Assembly (NCBI RefSeq): GCF_000332155.1
Contig: NZ_KB235904.1
Location: 1,043,810 to 1,107,809 of the forward strand
Source: Kamptonema formosum PCC 6407
Lineage (GTDB): Bacteria; Cyanobacteriota; Cyanobacteriia; Cyanobacteriales; Microcoleaceae
Direction of reading: 5' to 3'
Length of the DNA stretch: 64,000 nt
Notes under the pieces: model-generated
What the model saw: the letters and a program-made list of their open reading frames with translations, nothing else
What the model was told of the DNA's origin: nothing
Databases searched by the model: none
Translations under genes and position numbers: made by a program
Shown: piece by piece, positions 56,230 through 64,000 of the stretch
Layout: each line of letters begins with the position of its first letter
Position numbering within the stretch: the stretch's first letter is position 1

Positions 56230-56458
56230 CAATACTCCGGACAGTTTTGGAGTAGAGACGCGATCGCCCGTCCACAAAAAAGTAAGTAAAATTTGAATCT
56301 CAAAGGCAGAAAAAAAGACACTCTTTAGGTTAAGCTTAAAAAAACTGAGCTTAACAGACTGCCTTATGAACATTAAGGACTTGATTTTAAATCATCCTAA
56401 CCTCCCCTCAGTCTTGTCTTATGGTACTCTGGCTGCTTAAAAACTGTCCGGACTATTG
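56230..56458. mobile_element. MITE-like element, 229 bp with 19-bp ends and 6-bp duplication
   Basis: Ends CAATA(C/G)TCCGGACAGTTTT (56230-56248 and its complement at 56440-56458) differ at one base. The flanking hexamers ACACAT at 56224-56229 and 56459-56464 are a direct target duplication. Inside is a hairpin (GTTAAGCT/AGCTTAAC) and a 24-codon frame from 56366 (MNIKDLILNHPNLPSVLSYG) that may be the 5' stub of a transposase gene. The family is not identified. Confidence 0.65.
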
Positions 56459-56659
56459 ACACATGGTGGCTCACATTAAGGCTTTGTTGTTTACCTATCT
56501 TGATTCATCAGCAGCAAATTGAGCAATCTCAAACAAGTAACAACACAATTTAACCAGGCTATCTGTAAACCCTCAAAGTTAAGCTAGCACGAAGTTATAG
56601 CCTATTCCCCGCCTACCTTATCAACGAATCATAACATTCAAACCCCCTCCCTACCACTC

Positions 56660-56694
56660 TCCTCACAACTTCCCCAAACTCTTTAGCGTATAAT
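56660..56694 (+). promoter_or_regulatory. Fermentation-type promoter box C (pflA-adhE)
   Basis: TCCTCACAACTTCCCCA at 56660-56676 is followed by TATAAT at 56689-56694, about 43 bp before pflA. The spacing to the -10 box is 29 bp, as in box B (28 bp). The third C replaces T in CCTCA, and G/C differs in the middle. Confidence 0.6.
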
Positions 56695-56736
56695 AAATTT
56701 AAAGGTTGAGGAATCCAACAAGAGGAAGCAGCAACC

Positions 56737-57480
56737 ATGTCAGTTTCTACATCTGTTTTTGGTTACATCCACTCAATCGAAACCTGTGGAACCGTTGATG
56801 GCCCCGGTATTCGGTTTATTATCTTCACATCAGGCTGTCCCCTACGTTGTCTTTACTGTTCTAATCCAGATTGCCGATATCTAGAAAACGGTAAAAAGGT
56901 CAGCGTTGATGAACTAATAGAAGAAATTCAGAAATACAAATCTTACATGAATTCTTCTGGCGGTGGTGTTACCATTAGTGGAGGTGAGGCATTATTTCAA
57001 CCTCACTTCGTCACAGAAATTTTTAAACGTTGTCGAGCATTAGGAATTCATACGGCATTAGACACCTCTGGATACTGCGAGTTGAAGGTAGCTAAGCCAG
57101 TTTTAGAATTTACCGATCTCGTTTTACTCGATATTAAATCTTTCGATCCTGCAACGTATCGGAAAATTACCAGTGTCGAGCTCGAACCAACATTAATTCT
57201 GGCAAAATATTTGAGTGAAATCAATAAACCGACTTGGATTCGGTTTGTTCTCGTGCCAGGTTTAAGTAGCGATCCCCACAACGTCGAAGGGCTAGCAGAC
57301 TTTGTTGCCAGCCTAAAAAATATCGAGAAATTAGAAGTTTTACCATTTCACAAAATGGGCGAATACAAGTGGGAAAATTTGGGCTACGACTATCAACTCA
57401 AAGATACTGAATCTCCCACACCAGAGTTGATCCAACAAACGCTAGAGATTTTCAGAAGTCGTGGAATTAAGGCTGTTTAA
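56737..57480 (+). CDS. pflA: Pyruvate formate-lyase-activating enzyme, 247 aa
   Basis: A radical SAM protein that creates the Gly radical on PflB. The motif CPLRCLYC (about residues 31-38) is the CxxxCxxC cluster site; GTVDGPGIRFIIFTSGCP, SGGGVTISGGEALFQP and LDIKSFDPATYRKIT are family stretches. Start ATG 56737 with GAGGAAG upstream. It is 25 bp upstream of adhE and likely co-transcribed with it from box C. It is 0.8 kb downstream of pflB, separated by a hairpin and a MITE. Confidence 0.95.
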   Translation: MSVSTSVFGYIHSIETCGTVDGPGIRFIIFTSGCPLRCLYCSNPDCRYLENGKKVSVDELIEEIQKYKSYMNSSGGGVTISGGEALFQPHFVTEIFKRCRALGIHTALDTSGYCELKVAKPVLEFTDLVLLDIKSFDPATYRKITSVELEPTLILAKYLSEINKPTWIRFVLVPGLSSDPHNVEGLADFVASLKNIEKLEVLPFHKMGEYKWENLGYDYQLKDTESPTPELIQQTLEIFRSRGIKAV

Positions 57481-57505
57481 AAGCTAACCAAATAGGAAGG
57501 TACTT

Positions 57506-60217
57506 ATGCAATTGGTTGTCACTAATCTCCAAGAACTCGAAACACTAATTCAACAAGTAAAAGCTGCTCAAGAAAAGTATGCAACTTACTCTCAGGAACA
57601 AGTCGATACCATCTTCAAGAAAGCCGCAATAGCCGCCAATACTCAACGCATTCAGTTAGCAAAATTGGCAGTTACAGAGACAGGAATGGGTTCTATTGAA
57701 GATAAAGTGATTAAAAATCACTTCGCCTCAGAATTCATTTACAACAAATATAAACACGAGCGCACCTGTGGCTTAATTGAAGAAGATAAATCCTTTGGGA
57801 TTCAAAAAATCGCGGAACCAATGGGAGTATTAGCTGGCATTGTTCCCGTCACCAATCCCACTTCAACTACTATTTTTAAAGCTTTAATTGCATTGAAAAC
57901 GCGCAATGCAATTATTTTCTCTCCTCACCCACGAGCCAAGCGTAGCACAATGGAAGCCGCTAAGATTGTGCTAGAAGCCGCGATCGCAGCCGGAGCACCA
58001 GAAAACATTATCGGCTGGATTGACGAACCCACTGTCGAACTATCTCAAGCCTTAATGCAGCATCCCAATATCAAGCTGATTTTGGCAACCGGAGGGCCCG
58101 GAATGGTCAAAGCCGCCTATTCATCTGGTCATCCATCTTTAGGTGTTGGTGCAGGTAATACTCCGGCGGTAATTGATACAACGGCCGACATTCAAACCGC
58201 TGTCAGTTCGATTTTAATCAGCAAAACCTTTGACAATGGTATGATTTGTGCTTCCGAACAATCGGTGATTGTTCTTGATACCATCTACGACCAAGTGAAG
58301 CAAGAATTTATGGAGCGAGGCGCTTACTTCCTAACACCAGAAGATAAGGAAAAAGTAAGTAAAATTCTGCTGAAAGATGGTCATATCAATCCCGCAATTG
58401 TCGGGCAATCAGTGGGTGCGATCGCGCAACTTGCACAAATTGGGTTAGTCTGTTTAGAGTTCCAAAGTAAGAACCGTGCAGAAACCGAAAGCCACAATCC
58501 CGTACCCTGCACATTGCCCAAAGTTTTGATTGGAGAAGTCGAAGAAATTGGCACAAATGAACCATTCTCCTATGAAAAACTGTCTCCAATTTTAGCAATG
58601 TATCGGGCAAGTAGTTTCAAGGATGGAGTGGATAAAGCCGGACGATTAGTCGAGTTTGGCGGACAGGGACATACGGCAGTTTTGTATATCAATCCTGAAA
58701 AATTGGATGATATTAGCTACTTCAAAAACACCGTTAAAACCTCACGAGTATTGATTAATACCCCCTCCTCTCAAGGTGCGATCGGAGACCTCTACAACTT
58801 CAAACTAGACCCGTCTTTAACACTCGGTTGCGGCACTTGGGGCGGTAACAACATTTCCGAGAACGTTACTCCTCATCATTTGCTCAATGTTAAAACAGTA
58901 TCAGAGCGGCGAGAAAATATGCTCTGGTTCCGAGTACCACCCAAAGTTTACTTTAAATCTGGTTGTCTTCCTGTCGCCTTGCGGGAATTAGCCGACAAAA
59001 AACGAGCATTCATCGTCACCGATAAACCACTATTCGATTTGGGATTAGTCGAAAAAATCACCACGATTTTAGATGACATGGGGGTGAAGCATGATATTTT
59101 CCACGAAGTTGAGCCCGATCCAACTCTTGCCAATGTTACAAAAGGATTGGATTTACTCAATAGCTATCAACCCGATGTAATTATTGCGATCGGTGGTGGT
59201 TCCCCAATGGATGCAGCTAAAGTAATGTGGTTGATGTACGAGCATCCAGAGGTAGAATTTGAGGGGTTAGCGATGCGATTTATGGACATCCGCAAGCGGG
59301 TTTATGAGCTACCGGCCCTCGGTAAAAAAGCGATCCTAGTGGCGATTCCTACTACCTCTGGTACGGGGTCAGAAGTGACACCTTTTGCAGTGGTGACAGA
59401 CGAACAAGCCGGGATCAAATACCCACTGGCGGATTATGCACTCACACCGAATATGGCGATCGTCGATCCCGAATTAGTGTTAAGTATGCCCAAAAAACTC
59501 ACCGCTTATGGTGGGATTGATGCCTTAACTCACGCCTTAGAATCTTACGTTTCCGTACTAGCTACAGAGTTTACTGAAGGCTTAGCACTAGAAGCGATCG
59601 CACTGATATTCAAGTATTTACCCCGTTCTTACCATAACGGTGCCCACAATCCAGAAGCACGGGAAAAAATACATTATGCAGCAACGATCGCAGGTATGGC
59701 CTTTGCCAACGCTTTCTTAGGCATCTGTCACTCAATGGCGCATAAATTAGGGTCTACTTTCCACGTACCGCATGGATTAGCGAATGCCTTGATGATTTCT
59801 CATGTAATTCGTTACAATGCCACAGATGTGCCCTTCAAACAAGCCATCTTTCCACAATACAAATACCCTCACGCTAAAGAGCGGTATGCTGAGATTGCGG
59901 ATTATTTAAAACTGGGTGGCAATTCCCCAGATGAGAAAGTTGAAAAACTGGTGGCAGCAGTGGAACAATTAAAGCAGGAAATAGAAATTCCTGCTACGAT
60001 TCGCGAAACTTTAGGCGGAGACGATCGCACATTTTACGACAAAGTTGAACTCATGGCTGAACAAGCTTTTGACGATCAATGTACAGGCGCAAATCCCCGC
60101 TATCCGCTGATTAGTGACCTGAAAGAGTTGTACCTTCTAGCTTACTTTGGTAATAGTACAAAGGTCGAGTTTTTCGATTTGGAACCTTCGGAAGTTCTGC
60201 CTACTCCAGTTGCATAG
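57506..60217 (+). CDS. adhE: Bifunctional acetaldehyde-CoA/alcohol dehydrogenase AdhE, 903 aa
   Basis: It reduces acetyl-CoA to ethanol in two NADH-dependent steps. The N-terminal ALDH-like domain (1-440) has its catalytic Cys at 248 (GMICASEQS). The linker GNTVSERRENMLW-like stretch leads to the Fe-ADH domain (~470-890) with GGGSPMDAAKV and metal-binding HALESYVS, GICHSMAHKLGSTFHVPHG. RBS AGGAAGG. Full-length and intact. With PflB/PflA it regenerates NAD in the dark. Confidence 0.96.
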   Translation: MQLVVTNLQELETLIQQVKAAQEKYATYSQEQVDTIFKKAAIAANTQRIQLAKLAVTETGMGSIEDKVIKNHFASEFIYNKYKHERTCGLIEEDKSFGIQKIAEPMGVLAGIVPVTNPTSTTIFKALIALKTRNAIIFSPHPRAKRSTMEAAKIVLEAAIAAGAPENIIGWIDEPTVELSQALMQHPNIKLILATGGPGMVKAAYSSGHPSLGVGAGNTPAVIDTTADIQTAVSSILISKTFDNGMICASEQSVIVLDTIYDQVKQEFMERGAYFLTPEDKEKVSKILLKDGHINPAIVGQSVGAIAQLAQIGLVCLEFQSKNRAETESHNPVPCTLPKVLIGEVEEIGTNEPFSYEKLSPILAMYRASSFKDGVDKAGRLVEFGGQGHTAVLYINPEKLDDISYFKNTVKTSRVLINTPSSQGAIGDLYNFKLDPSLTLGCGTWGGNNISENVTPHHLLNVKTVSERRENMLWFRVPPKVYFKSGCLPVALRELADKKRAFIVTDKPLFDLGLVEKITTILDDMGVKHDIFHEVEPDPTLANVTKGLDLLNSYQPDVIIAIGGGSPMDAAKVMWLMYEHPEVEFEGLAMRFMDIRKRVYELPALGKKAILVAIPTTSGTGSEVTPFAVVTDEQAGIKYPLADYALTPNMAIVDPELVLSMPKKLTAYGGIDALTHALESYVSVLATEFTEGLALEAIALIFKYLPRSYHNGAHNPEAREKIHYAATIAGMAFANAFLGICHSMAHKLGSTFHVPHGLANALMISHVIRYNATDVPFKQAIFPQYKYPHAKERYAEIADYLKLGGNSPDEKVEKLVAAVEQLKQEIEIPATIRETLGGDDRTFYDKVELMAEQAFDDQCTGANPRYPLISDLKELYLLAYFGNSTKVEFFDLEPSEVLPTPVA

Positions 60218-61018
60218 CGAAAGCTTGATATTCCCATGCCAATAACGATGGAATGGGAATATTCTATGTTTGAAAAAGACCTAACCCCAGTCCCCTTCCC
60301 TACGAGGGAATGGAGAGAAAGAAAGAAAGAAAGAAAGAGAGAAAAAAAGAAAGAAAGAGAGAAAAAAAGAAATTTCCCCCTCCCCTTGAAGGGGGAGGGG
60401 GCGGGAGGGGGAGAGGTCACAGCTAATTTTTCAGTAATAAGACTTTCCCAAGTGTCATACTTAAATCAGGTTGTAGAATGTAATCAGGTTGTAGAATGTT
60501 TCAGAGAAAGTTATAGATTAATAGAATTGGAGTTTATGCTCCTAACGGAGGTTACTAATACAGGACTTACGCACCAACCAAAGAAACCGGGTTTTTTACG
60601 AAAATACTTCGCCCTTATCCACGATTCTCTCAAAAACCCGGTTTCTAGATCCATGAGCGTAATTCCTATAATAGTTAAAGTTAGGTAATTCCCAACCAAG
60701 ATATTCAGCAAGATTTCTCTCCACTAAGCTTTTACGCATTTCATTAGGAGATTCATTCATCTACATATTCCTTCCATACTCCTAACAAATTTATTCCTTT
60801 TCCCACCCAAAAAAATCATTCCTTTCCTTTATCCTTAGAGGAGAGGCTAGGGAGATGTGAGAAGTTAAGGAGAGGTTATAAGGATGTTAGAAAGTTGAGG
60901 TAACGGTTACAGATAACACAGTTTTAAATGCCTAATAGCTTATAATTTAATTAGTGATTTCAAGGTAGAAGACAGCCACAAAAATTTCTTCCTTGACCTT
61001 AGACGATACGTTTCCCTT
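60218..61018. repeat. Gene-free region: purine tract, dispersed hairpin, AAGTT(A/G)AGG repeats
   Basis: A GAAAGAAAGAAAG tract (60311-60370) is followed by a GAAACCGGGTTTT/AAAACCCGGTTTC hairpin (60577-60650). Two direct copies of an AGAAGTTAAGG-AGAGGTTA / GAAAGTTGAGG-TAACGGTTA unit (about 60859-60909) sit upstream of the acyl-CoA synthetase, and could be regulator sites. Reversed, they resemble the CCTCA-type boxes (CCTCAACTTTC), but less convincingly. The frame at 60236-60688 is repeat-derived. Confidence 0.5.
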
Positions 61019-61036
61019 TTGAAGAAATTTACAATC

Positions 61037-63850
61037 ATGAAAACAACATCCCAATTAGAATCAATATCTGTCGCCCATGATTCCCAAGAGATCCTGCGCG
61101 AACGTGCATACGACATCTTGCGCTCCGAATATCGTCCATTAGACGCTATTTTTACACCCAAAAACATCGCTGTTATTGGAGCTACAGAAAGACCTGGTAG
61201 TGTAGGAAGAACCCTACTCTGGAACTTGATTAGCAATTCATTTGGTGGAACAGTTTTTCCTGTAAACCCTCAACGATCTAGTGTTTTGGGTATCAAAGCT
61301 TATCCCACAATTGCGGCAATTTCAGAACCAATAGATTTAGTCGCGATCGCGACTCCTGCACCCACAGTCCCAGGGATCGTTCGCGAATGTATTGCCGCAG
61401 GAGTTAAAGGTGCGATCGTGCTTTCGGCTGGCTTTAAAGAGGCCGGAACAGCAGGTATTGAACTAGAACACCAGCTATTAGAACAGGTGCGTCAAAGTCA
61501 AATGCGGCTGATTGGGCCCAATTGTTTAGGTGTAATGAACCCAATTACTGGACTCAATGCCACCTTTGCTAATGGCATGGCCCGTCCGGGAAAGGTCGGT
61601 TTTATCAGCCAAAGTGGGGCCTTGTGTACCGCAATTTTAGATTGGAGTCGCCGGGAAAATGTGGGTTTCAGCGCCTTTGTTTCCATCGGTTCCATGCTGG
61701 ATGTAAATTGGGGAGATTTAATTGATTATCTCGGTGACGATCCCCATACTGAAAGCATTGCAATTTATATGGAATCGATCGGGGATGCCCGTTCCTTTCT
61801 ATCTGCTGCCCGCGAGGTAGCATTAACTAAGCCGATTATTGTTTTAAAACCGGGTCATACGGAAGCGGCTTCTAAGGCTGCGGCTTCCCACACGGGAGCC
61901 CTAACTGGCAGCGATGCAGTTCTTGATGCTGCTTTCCGACGTTGCGGCGTATTGCGGGTAAATACGATCGCGGATTTATTTGATATGACAGAAGTGCTGG
62001 CAAAACAGCCTCGTCCTAAAGGCCCGAACCTAACCATCATTACTAATGCTGGAGGCCCTGGTGTATTGGCAACAGATGCGCTGATTGCCACCGGAGGTCA
62101 ACTGACAGAATTATCGACGGAAGCGATCGCAGAACTTGATGCTATCCTACCCGTTCACTGGAGCCATCACAACCCGATCGATATCTTAGGAGATGCCGAT
62201 CCCAAACGCTACGCTAAAACCCTGGAAGTTGTAGCCAACGATCCTGACAGTGATGGACTCCTAGTCATTCTCACACCCCAGGCAATGACCGATCCCACTC
62301 AAACCGCAGAACAGCTAAAACCTTACGCCAAACTCTCAGGTAAGCCCATAATTGCTAGTTGGATGGGTGGAAGCGAGGTATCAGAGGGTGAGTTATTGCT
62401 AAATCAAGCTGGGATTCCCACCTATCCCTATCCAGATGCAGCCGTGCAGGTATTTAGTTATATGTGGCGATCGAGCTACAATCTACAAGGAATCTACGAA
62501 ACTCCAATTTTACCCACTGCCTTTGGAGAACATGGTTCCAGTCGCACACAGGCTGAAGAAATAATTAATGCTGCTCATCAAGAAGGGCGAACGATTCTGA
62601 CTGAAGTAGAATCTAAGCAGATTCTAGCCGCTTATGGCATTCCCACTGTTGAAACTGTAATTGCGACAACTGAAGAGCAAGCCGTTGAACGCGCAAATGC
62701 GATCGGGTATCCTGTAGTTCTCAAACTGTTCTCTAAAACTATCACCCATAAAACAGATGTGGGCGGAGTACAGTTAAATTTGAATGATGAAAACGCAGTC
62801 AGACAGGCTTACCAAGCTATTTATAACGCTGTTTCTTCCCGATATTCAAACTCCTCTACCTCCTCCGATTCCGACTTCCTCGGCGTTACTGTCCAGCCGA
62901 TGATTAAGCGCGAGGGATACGAACTGATTATTGGTAGTAATCTCGATCCACAGTTTGGCCCAGTATTGCTGTTTGGAACTGGCGGACAATTAGTAGAGAT
63001 ATTTCAAGATCGGGCGATCGCTCTACCACCTCTTAATACCACTCTGGCACGCCGGATGATGGAACAAACCGCGATTTATACAGCATTAAAAGGCGTGCGA
63101 GGACGCAAGGCTGTTGATTTAGCGGGCCTCGAACAACTGATGGTGCAGTTTAGTCAACTGGTGGTAGAACAACGTGGGATTAAAGAAATTGACATTAATC
63201 CTCTATTGGCAAGTTCAGAACAATTGCTGGCTCTCGATGCTCGGATTATCTTACACGAATCAGACATTGATGAAACCCAATTACCAAAATTAGCGATTCG
63301 TCCTTATCCCAACCAATATGTGACTCCCTGGACGATGAAGAACGGTACTTCCATTACCATTCGTCCGATTCGTCCAGAAGATGAGCCATTGATGATCCAA
63401 TTCCACAAAACTCTATCTGAGCAAAGCGTTTATTTGCGCTATTTCCATTTAATCAAACTTAGTCAGCGTATTGCTCACGAACGATTGACTCGTCTCTGCT
63501 TTATTGATTACGATCGCGAAATGGCCCTCGTCGCTGATTATGAAAACCCTGAAACTGGAACTCATGAAATTTTAGCTGTTGCCCGTTTGAGTAAATTACA
63601 CGGCAGGAATGAAGCTGAATTTGCGCTATTAGTAAGCGATCGCTATCAATGTCAAGGATTAGGAACAGAATTACTGCAACGATTGATCCAAGTGGGATGG
63701 GATGAAGGGATCGATCGAATTACAGCCGAAATTCTCTCAGAAAATTCCGGGATGCAGCGAGTTTGTGAAAAACTAGGATTTCAAGTTCGGCGATCGCTCA
63801 TAGATCCTACTGTTGCCAAAGCAGAGATTCGAGCCTTAGATGCGGTTTGA
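61037..63850 (+). CDS. ADP-forming acyl/acetate-CoA ligase fused to a GNAT domain, 937 aa
   Basis: I start at the ATG at 61037 ([10 protein letters not shown]); an upstream in-frame TTG at 61019 is less likely. The CoA-binding domain ([19 protein letters not shown]), the phosphohistidine loop [15 protein letters not shown], the ATP-grasp part ([19 protein letters not shown] to [13 protein letters not shown]) and the GNAT acetyltransferase ([30 protein letters not shown]) occur in order. ADP-forming synthetases make ATP from acetyl-CoA plus ADP, giving acetate; the GNAT part may acetylate proteins. It closes the fermentation set. The purine-rich repeat to 64000 follows. Confidence 0.88.
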   Translation: MKTTSQLESISVAHDSQEILRERAYDILRSEYRPLDAIFTPKNIAVIGATERPGSVGRTLLWNLISNSFGGTVFPVNPQRSSVLGIKAYPTIAAISEPIDLVAIATPAPTVPGIVRECIAAGVKGAIVLSAGFKEAGTAGIELEHQLLEQVRQSQMRLIGPNCLGVMNPITGLNATFANGMARPGKVGFISQSGALCTAILDWSRRENVGFSAFVSIGSMLDVNWGDLIDYLGDDPHTESIAIYMESIGDARSFLSAAREVALTKPIIVLKPGHTEAASKAAASHTGALTGSDAVLDAAFRRCGVLRVNTIADLFDMTEVLAKQPRPKGPNLTIITNAGGPGVLATDALIATGGQLTELSTEAIAELDAILPVHWSHHNPIDILGDADPKRYAKTLEVVANDPDSDGLLVILTPQAMTDPTQTAEQLKPYAKLSGKPIIASWMGGSEVSEGELLLNQAGIPTYPYPDAAVQVFSYMWRSSYNLQGIYETPILPTAFGEHGSSRTQAEEIINAAHQEGRTILTEVESKQILAAYGIPTVETVIATTEEQAVERANAIGYPVVLKLFSKTITHKTDVGGVQLNLNDENAVRQAYQAIYNAVSSRYSNSSTSSDSDFLGVTVQPMIKREGYELIIGSNLDPQFGPVLLFGTGGQLVEIFQDRAIALPPLNTTLARRMMEQTAIYTALKGVRGRKAVDLAGLEQLMVQFSQLVVEQRGIKEIDINPLLASSEQLLALDARIILHESDIDETQLPKLAIRPYPNQYVTPWTMKNGTSITIRPIRPEDEPLMIQFHKTLSEQSVYLRYFHLIKLSQRIAHERLTRLCFIDYDREMALVADYENPETGTHEILAVARLSKLHGRNEAEFALLVSDRYQCQGLGTELLQRLIQVGWDEGIDRITAEILSENSGMQRVCEKLGFQVRRSLIDPTVAKAEIRALDAV

Positions 63851-63856
63851 TTGCCG

Positions 63857-64000
63857 CAGGGGAGCGGGGGAGCGGGGGAGATGGGGGAGATGGGGGAGAT
63901 AGGGGAGATGAGGAAGATGGGGGAGATAGGGGAGATGGGGGAGATGGGGGAGATGGGGGAGATGGGGGAGATGGGGGAGATGAGGAAGATGGGGAAGATG
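63857..64000. repeat. gatgggggagat tandem repeat at the window edge
   Basis: About 140 bp of GATGGGGGA/GATAGGGGA/GATGAGGAA units run to the end of the window. The strand is almost pure purine. There is no gene. Confidence 0.9.

Noticed and set aside
60236..60688. 150-residue frame after adhE
   Set aside because: It runs through the GAAAG tract and the dispersed hairpin (KKERKREKKKEREKK) and resembles no protein.

Overview
The window comes from a cyanobacterium, probably a filamentous Oscillatoriales-type genome; that rank is an inference. Support: very frequent HIP1-like GCGATCGC octamers, heptanucleotide short tandem repeats (gttagtt, ggctaat), dispersed GAAACCGGGTTTC hairpins, a Yfr1 small RNA just downstream of guaB3, and cyanobacteria-typical families (DUF3493, DUF1400, NIL-domain protein, SLH/OprB porin, Mg-type HemB).

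Layout. 1-2.8 kb: end of an Fe-S aldo/keto reductase, a secreted protein, a nuclease remnant, pentapeptide-repeat genes and a MITE. 2.8-7.9 kb: a solute-binding lipoprotein and a sulfate ABC uptake operon on the minus strand (sbpA-cysT-cysW-NIL). 8.1-10.4 kb: a WD40 protein and tRNA-Thr. 10.5-29.1 kb: an island carrying five near-identical Fur-family (most likely Zur, zinc-responsive) palindromic operators. 29.3-34.1 kb: apt, a DppB-like permease, an RTX/DUF4394 protein and a small conserved protein. 34.2-41.3 kb: a B12-dependent ribonucleotide reductase with two inteins, and a five-module GIY-YIG gene split by an IS701-like element. 41.4-50.3 kb: gdhA, DUF3493, a beta-helix protein, DUF1400, YihY, a VOC protein, a kinase gene reduced to its two ends around a dead ISAs1 copy, guaB3 and Yfr1. 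50.3-64 kb: an anaerobic fermentation set (NrdG-like radical SAM protein, pflB, pflA, adhE, ADP-forming acyl-CoA synthetase fused to GNAT), separated by an IS630 element, a MITE and low-complexity repeats.

The most notable system is the 10.5-29 kb island. It joins a zinc-handling set (a CobW-type GTPase with a CxCC motif and a His-rich loop, a second CobW-like protein, two unusual metallophosphoesterase homologues, an outer-membrane porin, and hemB) to a complete RiPP pathway: a 75-residue mersacidin/lichenicidin-type precursor with three Cys and His-His in its core, a LanM synthetase, a TfuA/YcaO pair, an FAD/NAD(P) oxidoreductase, a C39-peptidase ABC exporter and an HlyD adaptor. The operators sit upstream of the precursor, lanM-exporter, oxidoreductase, porin-tfuA-ycaO, GTPase and hemB transcription units. 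I infer a zinc-starvation-induced, exported, Cys/His-rich modified peptide, that is a candidate peptidic zincophore. The LanM cyclase domain has lost two of the three usual zinc ligands, which would fit a machine made to work without zinc. The operator-linked hemB carries a deletion and frameshift.

The second coherent system is fermentation: pyruvate to acetyl-CoA plus formate (PflB, activated by PflA), then ethanol (AdhE) or acetate plus ATP (acyl-CoA synthetase). Three of its promoters share a TCCTCACA-n-TTCC(T/C)CA element about 23-29 bp upstream of a -10-like box, suggesting one common anaerobic regulator.
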